NCBI GenBank assembly: GCA_018350325.1
Contig: JAEVLN010000005.1
Span: 4,190,393 to 4,254,392, forward strand
Length of the DNA stretch: 64,000 nucleotides
Reading direction: 5' to 3'
Source of the DNA: Globodera rostochiensis
Taxonomy: Eukaryota; Nematoda; Chromadorea; Rhabditida; Heteroderidae
Every line of letters starts with the position of its first letter. The first letter of the stretch is position 1. This document shows, one piece after another, positions 9,300 through 20,955 of this stretch. The notes below the pieces were generated by a model. It made no database searches. It had not been told where the DNA came from and saw nothing but the letters and a program-made list of their open reading frames with translations. Both the position numbers and the translations under genes were made by a program.

Positions 9300-9945
9300 G
9301 TATCTCGACTGCTTGGCACAGTGAGTTAAGCACGAAAAACATGTTTTTAGGTTTTATTTGGAGCTTCTAGAGTTAATTTATAATGCCTATTTTGGGTTTT
9401 TTGTGCCTAATGCCTATTTGTGCCTATTTCGAATTTGTGCCTATTTCATGCCTATTTCGACAGGACTTTTTCAGGATTTTGAGATTGAAAAAAATTCCAA
9501 TAAAGGCAAAAGCTACCTGGATTTTAACAGTTTACCTGAAGCGGTTGAAAAATTGCAATCACGCAATCTCACACTTGTTGAAAGTTAGTGAAAAACTGCG
9601 CTATTTAAAATTCACATTTTCAAGGTTCTTTCGGCGATTTTTGAAATAATTGAAAAATCTTATTTTTGTTTTAGGAACAAAACATTTTGGCAGACAATCG
9701 CATTGCTTTACGCCGGAAAATATCGAAACATTTTGATTTGTAACTGCAATAAGCAGAAATGATCGCTTATTTTTTCTTTTTTTTGTTTTGTTAAAACCTT
9801 CGGTAAAAAATTTTATTTGCCTATTTTTGTGCCAATTTGAGGATTTTTGTGCCTATTTCATGCCTATTTTGGCATTTTTTTCTCACCTATTTATGCGCAT
9901 ATTTTGCATTTTTTTCGTGACTAAAAGTGCCACCCTTGCTAATCA
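9300..9945. mobile_element. T-rich 'tgcctattt' element, copy 2
   Basis: Counterpart of 1140-1793, with the same right end (AAAGTGCCACCC..TG) and the same missing left terminus. It is followed from about 9977 by a second related block (cctatttcgacc..., gaaaatgactaaaagg) running to about 10570 without clear termini. Confidence 0.5.
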
Positions 9946-10619
9946 CATTTAGTCGCTATTTTTAAGCACAAAAAAAACATTTTTAGCTCAGTCTGAGGCT
10001 CCTAGAATGGACTTTATAATAACTATTTTTACCTATTTCGACCTTTTTTGTTACCTATTTTCATGTTTTTGTATTTTTATTATATAATTCTGCTGAAAAT
10101 CCCCAAAAAAGGTTAAAATATGCACAAAAAACACCGAAATATGCACCGAAAAATTGCAATTCCGGAAATTTTAAGTGCCAGGTCAACTCATCGCCACCCT
10201 GGACATCTCGGCTCCAGCGCCATTTGGGCGTTTTCAGCGCCGCCATTTTTTGCCTTATTTTTTATGAGTTTATTTTTTTATGGATTGTTTTCGAAAATGA
10301 CTAAAAGGCTGTCGTTAAATATGAATTATTTTTTAAAAAACAATCAGAAATCGATGAATTTTAGGTCTATTTTTCCAAATTTTTGGTCAAAAATGCCAAA
10401 ATATGCTCAAAACCCCAAAATAATGCTTTAATTTATAATCGCTTTTTTTGTTTGGTGTTTAAAAATTTTCGGTTAAAATTTTTTTCTTACTTTTTTTGTA
10501 CCTATTTGGTACCTATTTTGGCATTTTTTTCTCACCTATTTGGTACTTATTTTTAAACCGCGTTTTAAACCGGTTTATTTTTTCATTTTGCTATTCACTT
10601 TCGATCGTTTTTTTTATAA

Positions 10620-10757
10620 AAATGATTATTATTTATAAGATGCCAGCAGGAATATTGATTTGGGTAAGATATTATTCAAGAATATGATTTATATGAAGGC
10701 CCCTTTCAATTGCTGTCATTTATTACTTTTAATATTATTTATCAAAGCAAAATAATT
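10620..10757 (+). promoter_or_regulatory. Shared upstream module P1 (gene at 10933)
   Basis: Copy of the module at 5646-5785, nearly identical because of the tandem duplication. It lies about 175 bp before the ATG. Confidence 0.55.
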
Positions 10758-10932
10758 TTAATTTATATTGTATGTGAATGTTTAATTTATTTTTTTTAAT
10801 ATGAGAAAATTTTTGGGATTCTTAAACGCAAAAACGTTGACAAATTTTTTATCAAATTTGTGTTTAATTATTAAATTAATTGAAATTTTATATCAATATC
10901 CCTAAATTCAGAGGTTGTTTTGCCCAAATAAA

Positions 10933-11849
10933 ATGGAATTTTGGATTTTAATTTTTGTGTCATTATTTGCATCAATTTTACTGGACAAAGCCGAATCCGT
11001 AAAATTGGAGCTCAAAACATTTGATGAAATATTCGGAGAAGGCTGGTGGGACAAAGGTGAAGCCGAAGATTTAAAAATGCCGGCGCCAACAAACTTTGGA
11101 CAAAATGTCCATCACCAAATCGACCGACAGAACACCCAAATTGGACAAATTGAACCCAATATTGCTGAAAATGAGAGAAAACGTAAAATTATCAACAAAT
11201 TCCACGCAATGAAAGACGAATTTAAGCAAAAAGGAAAATATTCGGCAAAAGAAAGAACTCAAATTGAAAATGAAATAGCTAAACATTTAAAAGTCTGTCG
11301 CTCAAAAATATATGAATGGAAAAAAGAATTTGGCCTAAGTCGAAAAAGGCATAACATTGGGAAAGAAAAAATTGATCGAAAACATTTTGTAGAGAAATTT
11401 GATCAGAGAAAAGCCGAGTTAATGCGGGACGGATTCAAAAACTCTTATCCCAGTCAAATTGATGAAACTGTCGCAAAAGAGTTGGGCCTCAGTTTTATGA
11501 CAATTTACAGGTGGAAACGAAAACTTGGCCAAACCAGTGAGAATTTTGAGTCCAATTTTATTTATTTATTTTTATTAATTAAAAATCATTTGCAGAACCA
11601 AACCATAAACACTCCCACAGCGAACAAAAGGAATTGATGAAACGTTATTATGACATTAAAGACAACAATCGTAAAATTAGAGACGAGGACATTGCCAAAA
11701 TATTGAAAATTGGAAGTGGCACTTTGATTAGATGGAAAAAACAATTTAAACGACAGCAATTGCATCCAAATTCTGTCGATTCTGTGGAAGAGAATGCCGC
11801 CGGCGCGAATATTCAGGAAATTGTGAAGTCGAATTTGGGGAGTATTTGA
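10933..11849 (+). CDS. SP-HTH secreted triple helix-turn-helix protein, copy B
   Basis: Exons 10933-11536 and 11596-11849, phase-1 intron with donor GTGAGA and acceptor TTTGCAG; 285 residues. Exon 1 differs from the gene at 5959 by about one base (Lys to Glu in GEAEDLK), and exon 2 by a Met-to-Ile change in the third HTH (DIAKILKIG), so the duplication is very recent. Signal peptide, FDEIFGEGWWDK block, three HTHs and tail are all intact. Only the intron differs noticeably, in its first 30 bases. Confidence 0.8.
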
Positions 11850-11869
11850 ATGGCATGCAATGATCGAAC

Positions 11870-12629
11870 CATTGCCGATGAGAGCACACATTCTAACACC
11901 GATGCCAAAAATTATGCTATTTTTTGCGAAAACCTACCCCAACCTCGCTGTTTTTACTTTTCTATAAAATTTTCGACGTAACTTGACATTATGCCAACCC
12001 AACCGAACTTGTGCCGATGAAAGCAGATACTCTGTCCTAATTCAGCAACTACAATCATAAAATTCTCCATAATTCCGGCAAAATCTTTTGAACGCTTCCG
12101 GTCCGCAGCCCACTCGTCTGAATCCCAGCAAGCAAAAAAGAGTTCCGATCCCACCTCGCTAGGTTAAACCTTAAAAATCCCGGCTCTACAGATAAATCAC
12201 CCCACATTTCTTCACAAAGTGGCATTCAGGCATTCATTTTTGCTGTGGACGCCTGGGGGGCGAGATATGTGGGGGTGTTCTATCAGAGTGCCAAGTTTCA
12301 TCCAGAAACTCCACGAACACTTTCGGCCATTACTTGCCTTTTCTTTGCAATTTGGCGCTTTTTGAATTATTGAGCCAAAATTGATTTAAAAAATTAAATG
12401 TTCAAAAAGGTTCAAATTCGGGTCTGGGATTTGCAATTGGTCAAAACAGAGGTCAGATTCGGATTCTACGCCCACCGAATACCCTTGGAAACATCTTTTC
12501 TTGACTTTTAATAATCACTGACGCATTGTCCGAGAGCCAATGCTTTTTGAACATTGTTTTCTTCCGACCCCCCAAAAAGAAGAGTTAAAAAATTCAATTA
12601 AGCAAATATCATGGGCGGCACATATTTTT
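11870..12629. other. Copy-specific 3' flank, no gene seen
   Basis: Present after the SP-HTH gene in copies 2 and 3 but cleanly absent from copy 1, where the cgaaccattg word joins straight to atacgacttaattg. Short ORFs (for example 11954-12154 minus) have no recognisable features. I see no terminal repeats, so a deletion in copy 1 is more likely than an insertion in the others. Confidence 0.6.
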
Positions 12630-12786
12630 CATACGACTTAATTGAAACAGGGAGTTTGCATACGATATGATATCGTATCCTAGAATCATATCGGAGATAT
12701 GACACAATTGAAATAGGCCTCTGGTCACCGATTCTTTCAGATTTTGATCTCTTCCTCTTCTCACATACTCCTCCTTTCATTCAAAG

Positions 12787-13007
12787 TAGGGTGGCACGGG
12801 CCCGGGACCAGTACTGAAATGGTCAATTCTTTCCATTTTGGTACTGAAATTTTAGTCCCGGTTTTTCAAAATTTCTTTAAATCCCTTTATAATGGACCCA
12901 GTTTTTTACCAAGCATTTTTTTGCCCAGTAGTCCCGGTTTTTTTTGACCGCGACCAAATTTAGTTCCGGTCCCGGTTTTCCAAAAGTCCCGGTACCGTGC
13001 CACCCTA
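12787..13007. mobile_element. hAT-type MITE, copy 2
   Basis: Orthologous to 7052-7272. TSD ATTCAAAG at 12779-12786 and 13008-13015, terminal repeats intact. Confidence 0.9.
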
Positions 13008-13371
13008 ATTCAAAGTATGGCAAATCTTCGGCTGAAGGCATAAAAAATTTTATTTGTTTCATTAAGTTTAAGAAAAAAATCAGAGGGGGGACTTTTAAGC
13101 TAGGGTTGCTCCCGAGCCCCAAAATTGGGTAGTCCCCGACCCTCTACATGGCCAACCCCGACATCCCCGGGTCTTGGGCCAGAAAAATGGCATAATTTTT
13201 GGGTTCGGGGTTTGTCGGACGGGAAATCAATTAAAGAAAAGTTTGAAATCGTTTAAAAGTTTATGAAAATGAAAAAATGAAAGCGTTCTGCTGCAAACCA
13301 GCCGAAAAATAGAAAGAAATCGGTGTCAAATTTGGTGTTTTTTTCAAATCATTGACCATTCATTCCCTCCC

Positions 13372-13560
13372 CGCATTTGAGTTTTCAATTTCCTGAACAT
13401 TTGCCGCGGCATTTTCTTCCACTAAATAATAAAATTGTGCTCAAAAAACTCACTGGTTTGGCCAAGTTCTTTTTTCCAATTGGAAATTGTTTTAAAGCTG
13501 AGGCTCATTTATGGTATTTATACGCTGTTCCAAGTGCGCTAAAAATATGATTTCCATATA
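13372..13560 (-). pseudogene. SP-HTH scrap, antisense, HTH3 deleted
   Basis: On the minus strand it carries the end of HTH2 with its donor and, joined by a deletion, the end of exon 2 (the NAAANVQEI-type tail). Exon 2's HTH is gone. The same scrap exists at 20085-20280. Confidence 0.65.
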
Positions 13561-13584
13561 AATCGTGGCCCTAGCTGATGGGAC

Positions 13585-14195
13585 AATGACAAAGCCGAAG
13601 AATGGAATAAATTAACGCTTGAACAAAATGCCCTTCACCAAATCGACCGGCAGAACACCCAAATTGGACAAATTGAACCCAATTCAACTGATCAGAATCA
13701 TCCTCTCACACAGTCTGATCACATTGGACAAATTGAACCCAATTCAACTGATCAGAATATGAAAGCCGAGTTAAAGCGGGACGGATTCAAAAACTCAAAT
13801 CAAAATAAAATAAAAGAAACTGTCGCAAAAGAGTTGGGCCTCGGTTTTGTAACATTTTCAGGTGGAAACGTGAACTTGGCCAAACCAGTGAGTATTTTTA
13901 GCCCAATTTATTATTTATTTATTTTAATTTGTAAAAAAATTATTTATCAGAACCACAACATAACCATAACAAACAAAAGGAATTGAAGAAACGTTATGAT
14001 GAAATTAAGGACCAAAATCCCAAAACTATTGACGGGGACATTGCCAAAATGTTGAAAATTGGAAGAAGCACTTTGTATAAATGGAAAAAACAATTAAACG
14101 ACAGCAATTGCATCCAAATTCTGTCGATTCTGTGGAAGAGAATGCCGCCGGCAGATGTTCAGGAAATTGATTATTCGAATTCGGGGAGCATTTGA
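13585..14195 (+). pseudogene. SP-HTH pseudogene, type B N-terminus, internally deleted
   Basis: It begins in the type B block (DKAEEWNKLTLEQNALHQ), has two IEPNSTDQN repeats, then jumps into HTH2 (MKAELKRDGFKNS) without HTH1. A 1-bp loss near 13855 shifts the frame before the donor at 13888. Exon 2 starts at 13951, and a further 1-bp loss after KWKKQ shifts the tail. It has no signal peptide. Confidence 0.75.
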
Positions 14196-14564
14196 ATGAA
14201 TGGCCAATGATTTCGAAAAATTGGGCATTTAATGATTAAATATTAAACATTTTTGCAGAAATGACAAAATACGACATTTAATCTAAGAAAAAGCCCACTT
14301 TCAACAGTCAGAAACAATGCCCGTAAATCAATTATTGAATAGAATAGCAAATATGAGATTCGTTAAAGTGGGTAAAAATTAGGGTTGAGCGGGACCGGTA
14401 CCGGGACGGGATTTCCCGGTTTTTTCAGGTCCCGGTCCCGGTCGGATCGGAACTTTTTAAAAACTGAAAGTCTCGGTCTCGGTTTTTTGGTGGGACTAAA
14501 TGTACACCCTTAATGATCGCATCATCGAGCGACAATTTCAATATTTTTACTATGTCTCTCAAAT

Positions 14565-14645
14565 AGGTCGATGGCCTTGTGGTTTGTTTGTCTTTTTGGT
14601 GAGTCTCATGTTATTTGTTGAGTTCAAACCCGCTTGAGTGCAAGC
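14565..14645 (+). repeat. tRNA-derived (SINE-like) sequence
   Basis: An A-box-like word (gatggccttgtggtttg) and a B-box-like word (gttcaaacc) about 36 bp apart are followed by cgcttgagtg, the same order as at 35638-35705. It does not fold as a full tRNA (no matching acceptor stem). Confidence 0.45.
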
Positions 14646-15204
14646 ATTTTATTTTCTTTCGATATGCTCTCCCACGCTTCATAGATCCAGTTCAAGTAAA
14701 TGTTCATTGGTGCCGCTCGTGTGTTGCCGCTTGAAGTCGTCGTTTTTTTCTCCATGAAGCATTCAGTCTTCGTACTGCTGCCAAATTTTGCTCTGAACGG
14801 CGCATTCCGACAAAGATCAGCTGCTTGGACAAATTTTGTGCAGCCTGAAAAAGTGTATCAATTTAGGGGGGAAATATGTTTGACCTCCGGGCACGACCGC
14901 CGTATCAATTTTGAATCGTTTCAATGCGTTTTTTGTAGAGTCGCTGATGTGGCAACGAAAAAAATCCCATACGAGTAGACGATTGTAAAAAAATCCTTGT
15001 CCGAAAACTAATTCTCTGTAAGCGCATCATCCACCCAAATTTTTCCTGCCCAAACAAGGTGAACTTGTTCTTAAATCTTGCTTCGATTGCGGAATCGGGG
15101 CGTTTTTTAGGCAAAGGCACATAAGGAAGACATTTGTATCCGTCTGATCTCCCCGTTAACATAATGGTCAAACGGAGTTTGTCGTGGCTTGTTGTCAGAA
15201 TTGA

Positions 15205-15530
15205 TGCCTGAATTGTTCATCGAATTCTTTGTCGCGGAGATGTCGCCCAGCACCGTCAAGTCTCAAGCGTTTTCCCGATTTTGATTCCCTGAAGTTGTAG
15301 TTCATTTTTTTACAAAGGGCAACCATAGGTCCGCAAAGAGAGCAGTTGTTGCTTCTGCTTTTACCATTCTCTAATGCGCTTTCTATCCATTAAACCGCCG
15401 GCTTGCTTCATTAATTGAATGGGATTTGGTGAAGTTGACGACTTCCAATTTTTCATCGATTGTAAAAAACGCGACGTTTTTTTGAGATAGTAATATCCGG
15501 TTGCTCCTCGTTGAAATTGTCGTCACTCAT
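15205..15530 (-). pseudogene. CENP-B/pogo-type relic, copy 3 (truncated)
   Basis: Only the first part (ATG at 15528-15530 through the RRFN/REW helix region and part of the next segment) matches the relics in copies 1 and 2. The WLEKF domain is replaced by unrelated DNA with a gap. Confidence 0.7.
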
Positions 15531-16149
15531 TTTTATTGGTAGACGCTAAATTTTACCCTAAATGTTAATGGCAAAAATAAAAACTTATAGGTAGGTTCTT
15601 AGATAATTTTAAAGTTCACGGTTTTTACCCTGTTCTAGTTTGGCCTGTTCTGTTCCTGTTCCAAGAATTTTGAATCTGTTAACTTAAATTTTTTAATTTT
15701 GGCGTTTCTTTTAATTAAATCATGAACTGATTTTTTTTGCGTTAAAGAAAATTTTTATAAGGGGCTTTGGGCCTTTTTATTAAATTATTTTATTGCAAAA
15801 ATGGACGGATTAAGTGAACGCCGCCTCATTCAAAACGGTATAAATTATATACCAACGTTTTGTCTCGAGGAGATGTGCATGAAGCGGTATCTCGACAGCT
15901 TGGCACAGTGAGTTAAGCACGAAAAACATGTTTTTAGGTTTTATTTGGAGCTTCTAGAGTTAATTTATAATGCCTATTTTGGGTTTTTTGTGCCTAATGC
16001 CTATTTGTGCCTATTTCGACAGGACTTTTTCAGGATTTTGAGATTGCAAAAAACAAAACATTTTGGCAGACAATCGCATTGCTTTACGCCGGAAAATATC
16101 GAAACATTTTGATTTGTAACTGCAATAAGCAGAAATGATCGCTTATTTT

Positions 16150-16424
16150 TTCTAAAATTGCTAAACATTTAAAAGTCAGTCGCAAAAAAATATATAAATG
16201 GAAAAAAGAATTTGGCCTAAGTCAAAAAAAGACAAAAAATGAGCGAATTAATTTGATAGAGAAATTTGATCAAATGAAAGCCGAGTTAACGCGTGCCGGA
16301 TTTAAAAACTCTTATCACAATGAAATAAATGAAACTGTAGCGAAAAAGTTGGGTATAACTGCTAGAACAATTTCCAATTGGAAAAATGAACTTGGCCAAA
16401 CCGGTGAGATTTATTCTTAAATAT
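16150..16424 (+). pseudogene. SP-HTH fragment inside T-rich element
   Basis: It encodes the second half of HTH1 (IAKHLKVSRKKIYKWKKEF) and all of HTH2, ending at a donor-like GGTGAG. There is no start and no exon 2. It is spliced into the T-rich element of copy 3, where copies 1 and 2 have no such insert. Confidence 0.75.
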
Positions 16425-16636
16425 TCTTTTTTTTTTTTTGTTAAAACCTTCGTAATGCTTTAATTATAATCGCTTTTTTTGTTTGGTGTTTAAAAATTTT
16501 CGGTTAAAATTTTTTTCTTACTTTTTTTGTACCCATTTGGTACCTATTTTGGCATTTTTTTTCTCACCTATTTGGTACTTATTTTTAAACCGGTTTATTT
16601 TTTCATTTTGCTATTCACATTCGATCGTTTATTTAT

Positions 16637-16775
16637 AAAAATGATTATTATTTATAAGATGCCAGCAGGAATATTGATTTGGATAAAATATTATTCAAGA
16701 ATATGATTTATATGAAGGCCCCTTTCAATTGCGGTCATTTATTACTTTTAATATTATTTATCAAAGCTAAATAAT
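16637..16775 (+). promoter_or_regulatory. Shared upstream module P1 (gene at 16951)
   Basis: Third tandem copy of the module, with scattered substitutions (ggataaaatatt for gggtaagatatt; gcggtcatttatt). Confidence 0.55.
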
Positions 16776-16950
16776 TTAATTTATATTGTATGTGAATGTT
16801 TAATTTATTTTTTTTAATATGAGAAAATTTTTGGGATTCTTAAACGCAAAAACGTTGACAAATTTTTTATCAAACTTGTGTTTAATTATTAAATTAATTG
16901 AAATTTTATATCAATATCCCTAAATTCAGAGGTTGTTTTGCCCAAATAAA

Positions 16951-17847
16951 ATGGAATTTTGGATTTTAATTTTTGTGTCATTATTTGCATCAATTTTACT
17001 GGACAAAGCCGAATCCGTAAAATTGGAGCTCAAAACATTTGATGAAATATTCGGAAAAGGCTGGTGGGACAAAGGTGGAGCCGAAGATTTAAAAATGCCG
17101 GCGCCAACAAACTTTGGACAAAATGTCCATCACCAAATCGACCGGCAGAACACCCAAATTGGACAAATTGAACCCAATATTGCTGAAAATGAGCAAAACC
17201 GTAAAATTGTCGACAAATTCCACGCAATGAAAGACGAATTTAAGCAAAAAGGAAAATATTCGGCAAAAGAATGGAATCAAATTGAAAATAAAATTGCTAA
17301 ACATTTGAAAGTCAGTCGCAAAAAAATATTTGAATGGAAAAAAGAATTTGGCATAAGTCAAAAAAAGACAAAAAATGAGCAAAAAAATTTGGTTGAGCAA
17401 TTTGATCAAATGAAAGCCGAGTTAAAGCGTGCCGGATTCAAAAACTCTTATCCCAATCAAATTGATGAAACTGTCGCAAAAGAGTTGGGCCTCAGTTTTA
17501 TGACAATTTACAGGTGGAAACGAAAACTTGGCCAAACCAGTGAGTATTTCGAGCCCAATTTATTATTTATTTATTTTAATTAAAATTCATTTACAGAATC
17601 AAATAAACACTCTCACAGCGAACAAATGGAATTGATGAAACGTTATTATGACATTAAAGACAACAATCGTAAAATTAGAGACGAGGACATTGCCAAAATG
17701 TTGAAAATTGGAAGTGGCACTTTGGTTAGATGGAAAAAACAATTTAAACGACAGCAATTGCATCCAAATTCTGTCGATTCTGTGGAAGAGAATGCCGCCG
17801 GCGCGAATATTCAGGAAATTGTGAAGTCGAATTTGGGGAGTATTTGA
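16951..17847 (+). CDS. SP-HTH secreted triple helix-turn-helix protein, copy C (mosaic)
   Basis: Exons 16951-17539 and 17597-17847, phase-1 intron, 279 residues. The signal peptide, N-terminal block and exon 2 are almost identical to copies A and B, but the stretch from about 17190 to 17455 (HTH1, the inter-HTH linker and the start of HTH2) is clearly diverged. Its linker KKTKNEQKNLVEQ is shared with the genes at 27243 and 47882 instead. This pattern is expected from gene conversion or cassette exchange. All family landmarks are intact. Confidence 0.8.
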
Positions 17848-17976
17848 ATGGCATGCAATGATCGAACCATTGCCGATGAGAGCACACATTCTAACACCGA
17901 TGCCAAAAATTATGCTATTTTTTTGCGAAAACCTACCCCAACCTCGCTGTTTTTTACTTTTCTATAAAATTTTCGA

Positions 17977-18642
17977 TTGGGTACGTTTGGGCGCTCACGG
18001 TTGGGCACTCACGTTTGGGCGCCGGGTACGTTTGGGCGCTCACGTTTGGGCGCTCACGGTAAGGGGTTTCTAGGGGTATTCGGGGGCGTAAAAGCGCATT
18101 CTGATCTCCATTTCGATCATTTCTGAATCCCGAACTCAATTCGAACAATTTTTCGAAAACTCAAAAAATTTCAAAAATTAATTTTCGTCTTAAATTGTTC
18201 AAAAAGCTTGAATTCGGTCGTTACTTGCTTTTTCGTTGTTATTTTGTGTTTTTAATTATTTGAAAAAATAGTAAAAAAAAATTAATTCAAAAATGTTCGA
18301 ATTCGGGGTTCGCCATTCACAAAACAAGCTTGGATTCATGTTTTACGCATATTTTTACCCCTGAAACTTGCATTTCAAAATTTTAAATTAAAAAAAAATT
18401 CACCCGGGACCGCAATTTTCAGCCTATTAGCATAGGCTTCACGACGAAAATGCTTTTTTAAGCCTCCACGCATTTCCTAATTACCCAACAAAACATTTTT
18501 TTAAATTAAGTTGTTCAATAAATGTTTTTGATGTGGGCGCCCAACTGATCCTTTTATAATGGGCGCCCAACCGTGAGCGCCCAAACGTGGGCGCCCAAAC
18601 GTACCCGGCGCCCAAACGTGAGCGCCCAAATGAACGACTCCC
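17977..18642. mobile_element. 666-bp inverted-repeat element, 11-bp TSD
   Basis: Absent from the orthologous site in copy 2 and bounded by the direct repeat AAAATTTTCGA (17966-17976 and 18643-18653). Both ends carry several GTTTGGGCGCTCACG-like words in inverted orientation. TSD length and repeated subterminal words suggest a Mutator-like non-autonomous element. Related GGGCGCTCAC words occur at about 26310-26375, 44770 and 56865. There is no coding capacity. Confidence 0.75.
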
Positions 18643-18653
18643 AAAATTTTCGA

Positions 18654-19480
18654 CGTAACTTGACATTATGCCAACCGAATCGAACTTGTGCCGATGAAAG
18701 CAGATACTCTGTCCTAATTCAGCAATTACAATCATAAAATTCTCCATAATTCCGGCAAAATCTTTTGAACGCTTCCGGTCCGCAGCCCACTCGTCTGAAT
18801 CCCAGCAAGCAAAAAAGAGTTCCGATCCCACCTCGCTAGGTTAAATCTTAAAAATCCCGGCTATACAGATAAATCACCCCACATTTCTTCACAAAGTGGC
18901 ATTCAGGCATTTATTTTTGCTGTGGACGCCTGGGGGGCGAGATATGTGGGGGTGTTCTATCAGAGTGCCAAGTTTCATCCAGAAACTCCACGAACACTTT
19001 CGGCCATTACTTGCCTTTTCTTTGCAATTTGGCACTTTTTGATTATTGAGCCAAAATTGATTTAAAAAATTAAGTGTACAAAAAGGTTCAAATTCGGGTC
19101 TGGGATTTGCAATTGGTCAAAACAGAGGTCAGATTCGGATTCTACGCCCACCGAATACCCTTGGAAACATCTTTTCTTGACTTTTAATAATCACTGACGC
19201 ATTGTCTGAGAGCCAATGCTTTTTGAACTATTGTTTTGTTCCGACCTTTTTAAAGGTCTTCAAGTGAAATGCAAAAAAGAAGAGTTAAAAATTCAATTAA
19301 GCAAATATCATGGGCGGCACATAATTTTTCATACGACTTAATTGAAACAATGAGTTTGCATACGATATGATATCGTATCATAGAATCATATCGGAGATAT
19401 GACAAAATTTAAATAGGCCTCTGGTCACTGATTCTTTCAAATTTTGATCTCTTCCTCTTCTCACATACTCCTCCTTTCAT
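18654..19480. other. Copy 3 flank, no gene seen
   Basis: Homologous to 11960-12780 in copy 2; noncoding as far as I can see. Confidence 0.6.
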
Positions 19481-19486
19481 TCAAAG

Positions 19487-19706
19487 TAGGGTGGCACGGG
19501 ACCGGGACCAGTACTGAAATGGTCAATTCTTTCCATTTTGGTACTGAAATTTTAGTCTCGGTTTTTCAAAATTTCTTTAAATCCTTTATAATGGACCCAG
19601 TTTTTTACCAAGCATTTTTTTTGCCCAGTAGTAGCGGTTTTTTTGATCGCGACCAAATTTAGTTCCGGTCCCGGTTTTCCAAAAGTCCCGGTACCGTGCC
19701 ACCCTA
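19487..19706. mobile_element. hAT-type MITE, copy 3
   Basis: Orthologous to 7052-7272. Left TSD ATTCAAAG, right copy mutated to ATTCAAAC. Confidence 0.85.
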
Positions 19707-20084
19707 ATTCAAACTATGGCAAATCTTCGGCTGAAGGCATAAAAAATTTTATTTGTTTCATTAAGTTTAAGAAAAAAAAATCAGAGGGGGGACTTTTAAG
19801 CTAGGGTTGCTCCCGAGCCTCAAAATTGGGTAGTCCCCGACCCTCTACATGGCCAACCCCGACATCCCCGGGTCTTGGGCCAGAAAAATGGCATAATTTT
19901 TGGGTTCGGGGGTTTGTCGGACGGGAAATCAATTAAAGAAAAGTTTGAAATTGTTTAAAAGTTTATGAAAATGAAAAAATGAAAGCGTTCTGCTGCAAAC
20001 CAGCCGAAAAATAGAAAGAAATCGGTGTCAAATTTGGTGTTTTTTCAAATCATTGACCATTCATTCCCTCCCCGCATTTGAGTT

Positions 20085-20280
20085 TTCAATTTCCTGAACA
20101 TTTGCCGCGGCATTTTCTTCCACTAAATAATAAAATTGTGCTCAAAAAACTCACTGGTTTGGCCAAGTTCTTTTTTCCAATTGGAAATTGTTTTAAAGCT
20201 GAGGCTCATTTATGGTATTTATACGCTGTTCCGAGTGCGCAAAAAAATATGATTTCCATATAAATCGTGGCCCTAGTTAT
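20085..20280 (-). pseudogene. SP-HTH scrap, antisense, copy 3
   Basis: Same deletion-joined exon 2 tail plus HTH2/donor scrap as 13372-13560. Confidence 0.65.
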
Positions 20281-20866
20281 AGTGAATGAACTTGACAAGA
20301 AAACAAAATTTGAATTTTATTATTGCATTTTTCTTAAGAAATTTCTCGAAAAAAGCCCGAAATAGGCACAAAAGTTCAAAAAAGTCGCCTAAAATGCCGA
20401 AATAGGCCCTCAAAATCTTCAAATGCCTAAAATAGTAACTTTAGTCTTAAAAATCTCGAAATAGTCATTCTTAGTCTCGGATAGCTTGTTTTGTTAAGAA
20501 CCCGCTAAATTTTAAAATTGAACCAAAATTAACAACTGTCAACAAAATACCATTCTTAGGGGGTGCATAGACTTTTCACTTTTCGTGGCAAAAAGTGAAA
20601 GGATTCAAATTTCGAAAAAAATAAATTTGGGCTCAAAATCATTCAAAAGGCACAAATACAAATTTAAAAATGAAATTAAAAAAAATACAGATTTTTTATG
20701 TTTTTTTGTCTGGGTTAAGATGGGGTGCTACATCGAAAAGGAAGAGAATGCAATAACCACGTAACAAATAGGCCAATAATTTAGGGGTTGGCAGAAAATT
20801 GGAAAATAAACGCCATCTTATTGATTTTCTGAGTAACTCCAAAGAATATTTTATTATTTTCATTTA
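20281..20866. other. Intergenic, decayed T-rich element
   Basis: Contains aataggcacaaaa/aaatgccgaaatagg words (reverse of the cctattt family, 20340-20450). No gene recognised. Confidence 0.4.
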
Positions 20867-20955
20867 TTTGGGCTAAACAATTCACCATTTTAGTTACCTA
20901 TTTTATTTCATTTAAAAAATATTCTCATATAAATCCCAACCCAATAATCCCGAAG
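20867..20955 (+). promoter_or_regulatory. Upstream block P2 (gene at 20956)
   Basis: The words atttgggctaaacaatt, accattttagttac and ttaaaaaatattctcat precede the ATG. The same order occurs at 36165-36239 and 59885-59971, so a second class of conserved 5' flank exists besides P1. Confidence 0.45.

Larger units (their letters stand above)
8146..14301. repeat. Tandem segmental unit, copy 2
   Basis: Second copy, almost identical to copy 1 where they align: the coding exon at 10933 differs from that at 5959 by about one base before their introns. It lacks the Maverick-like insertion and so shows the uninterrupted arrangement around 9960-10400. It retains the 11870-12630 segment that copy 1 has lost. 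Confidence 0.85.
14302..20280. repeat. Tandem segmental unit, copy 3
   Basis: Third and most diverged copy. The CENP-B relic is cut down, an SP-HTH fragment (16150-16424) sits inside the T-rich element, and a 666-bp inverted-repeat element (17977-18642) has been inserted relative to copy 2. The right boundary is approximate: homology to copy 2 fades after the antisense SP-HTH fragment near 20280. Confidence 0.8.
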
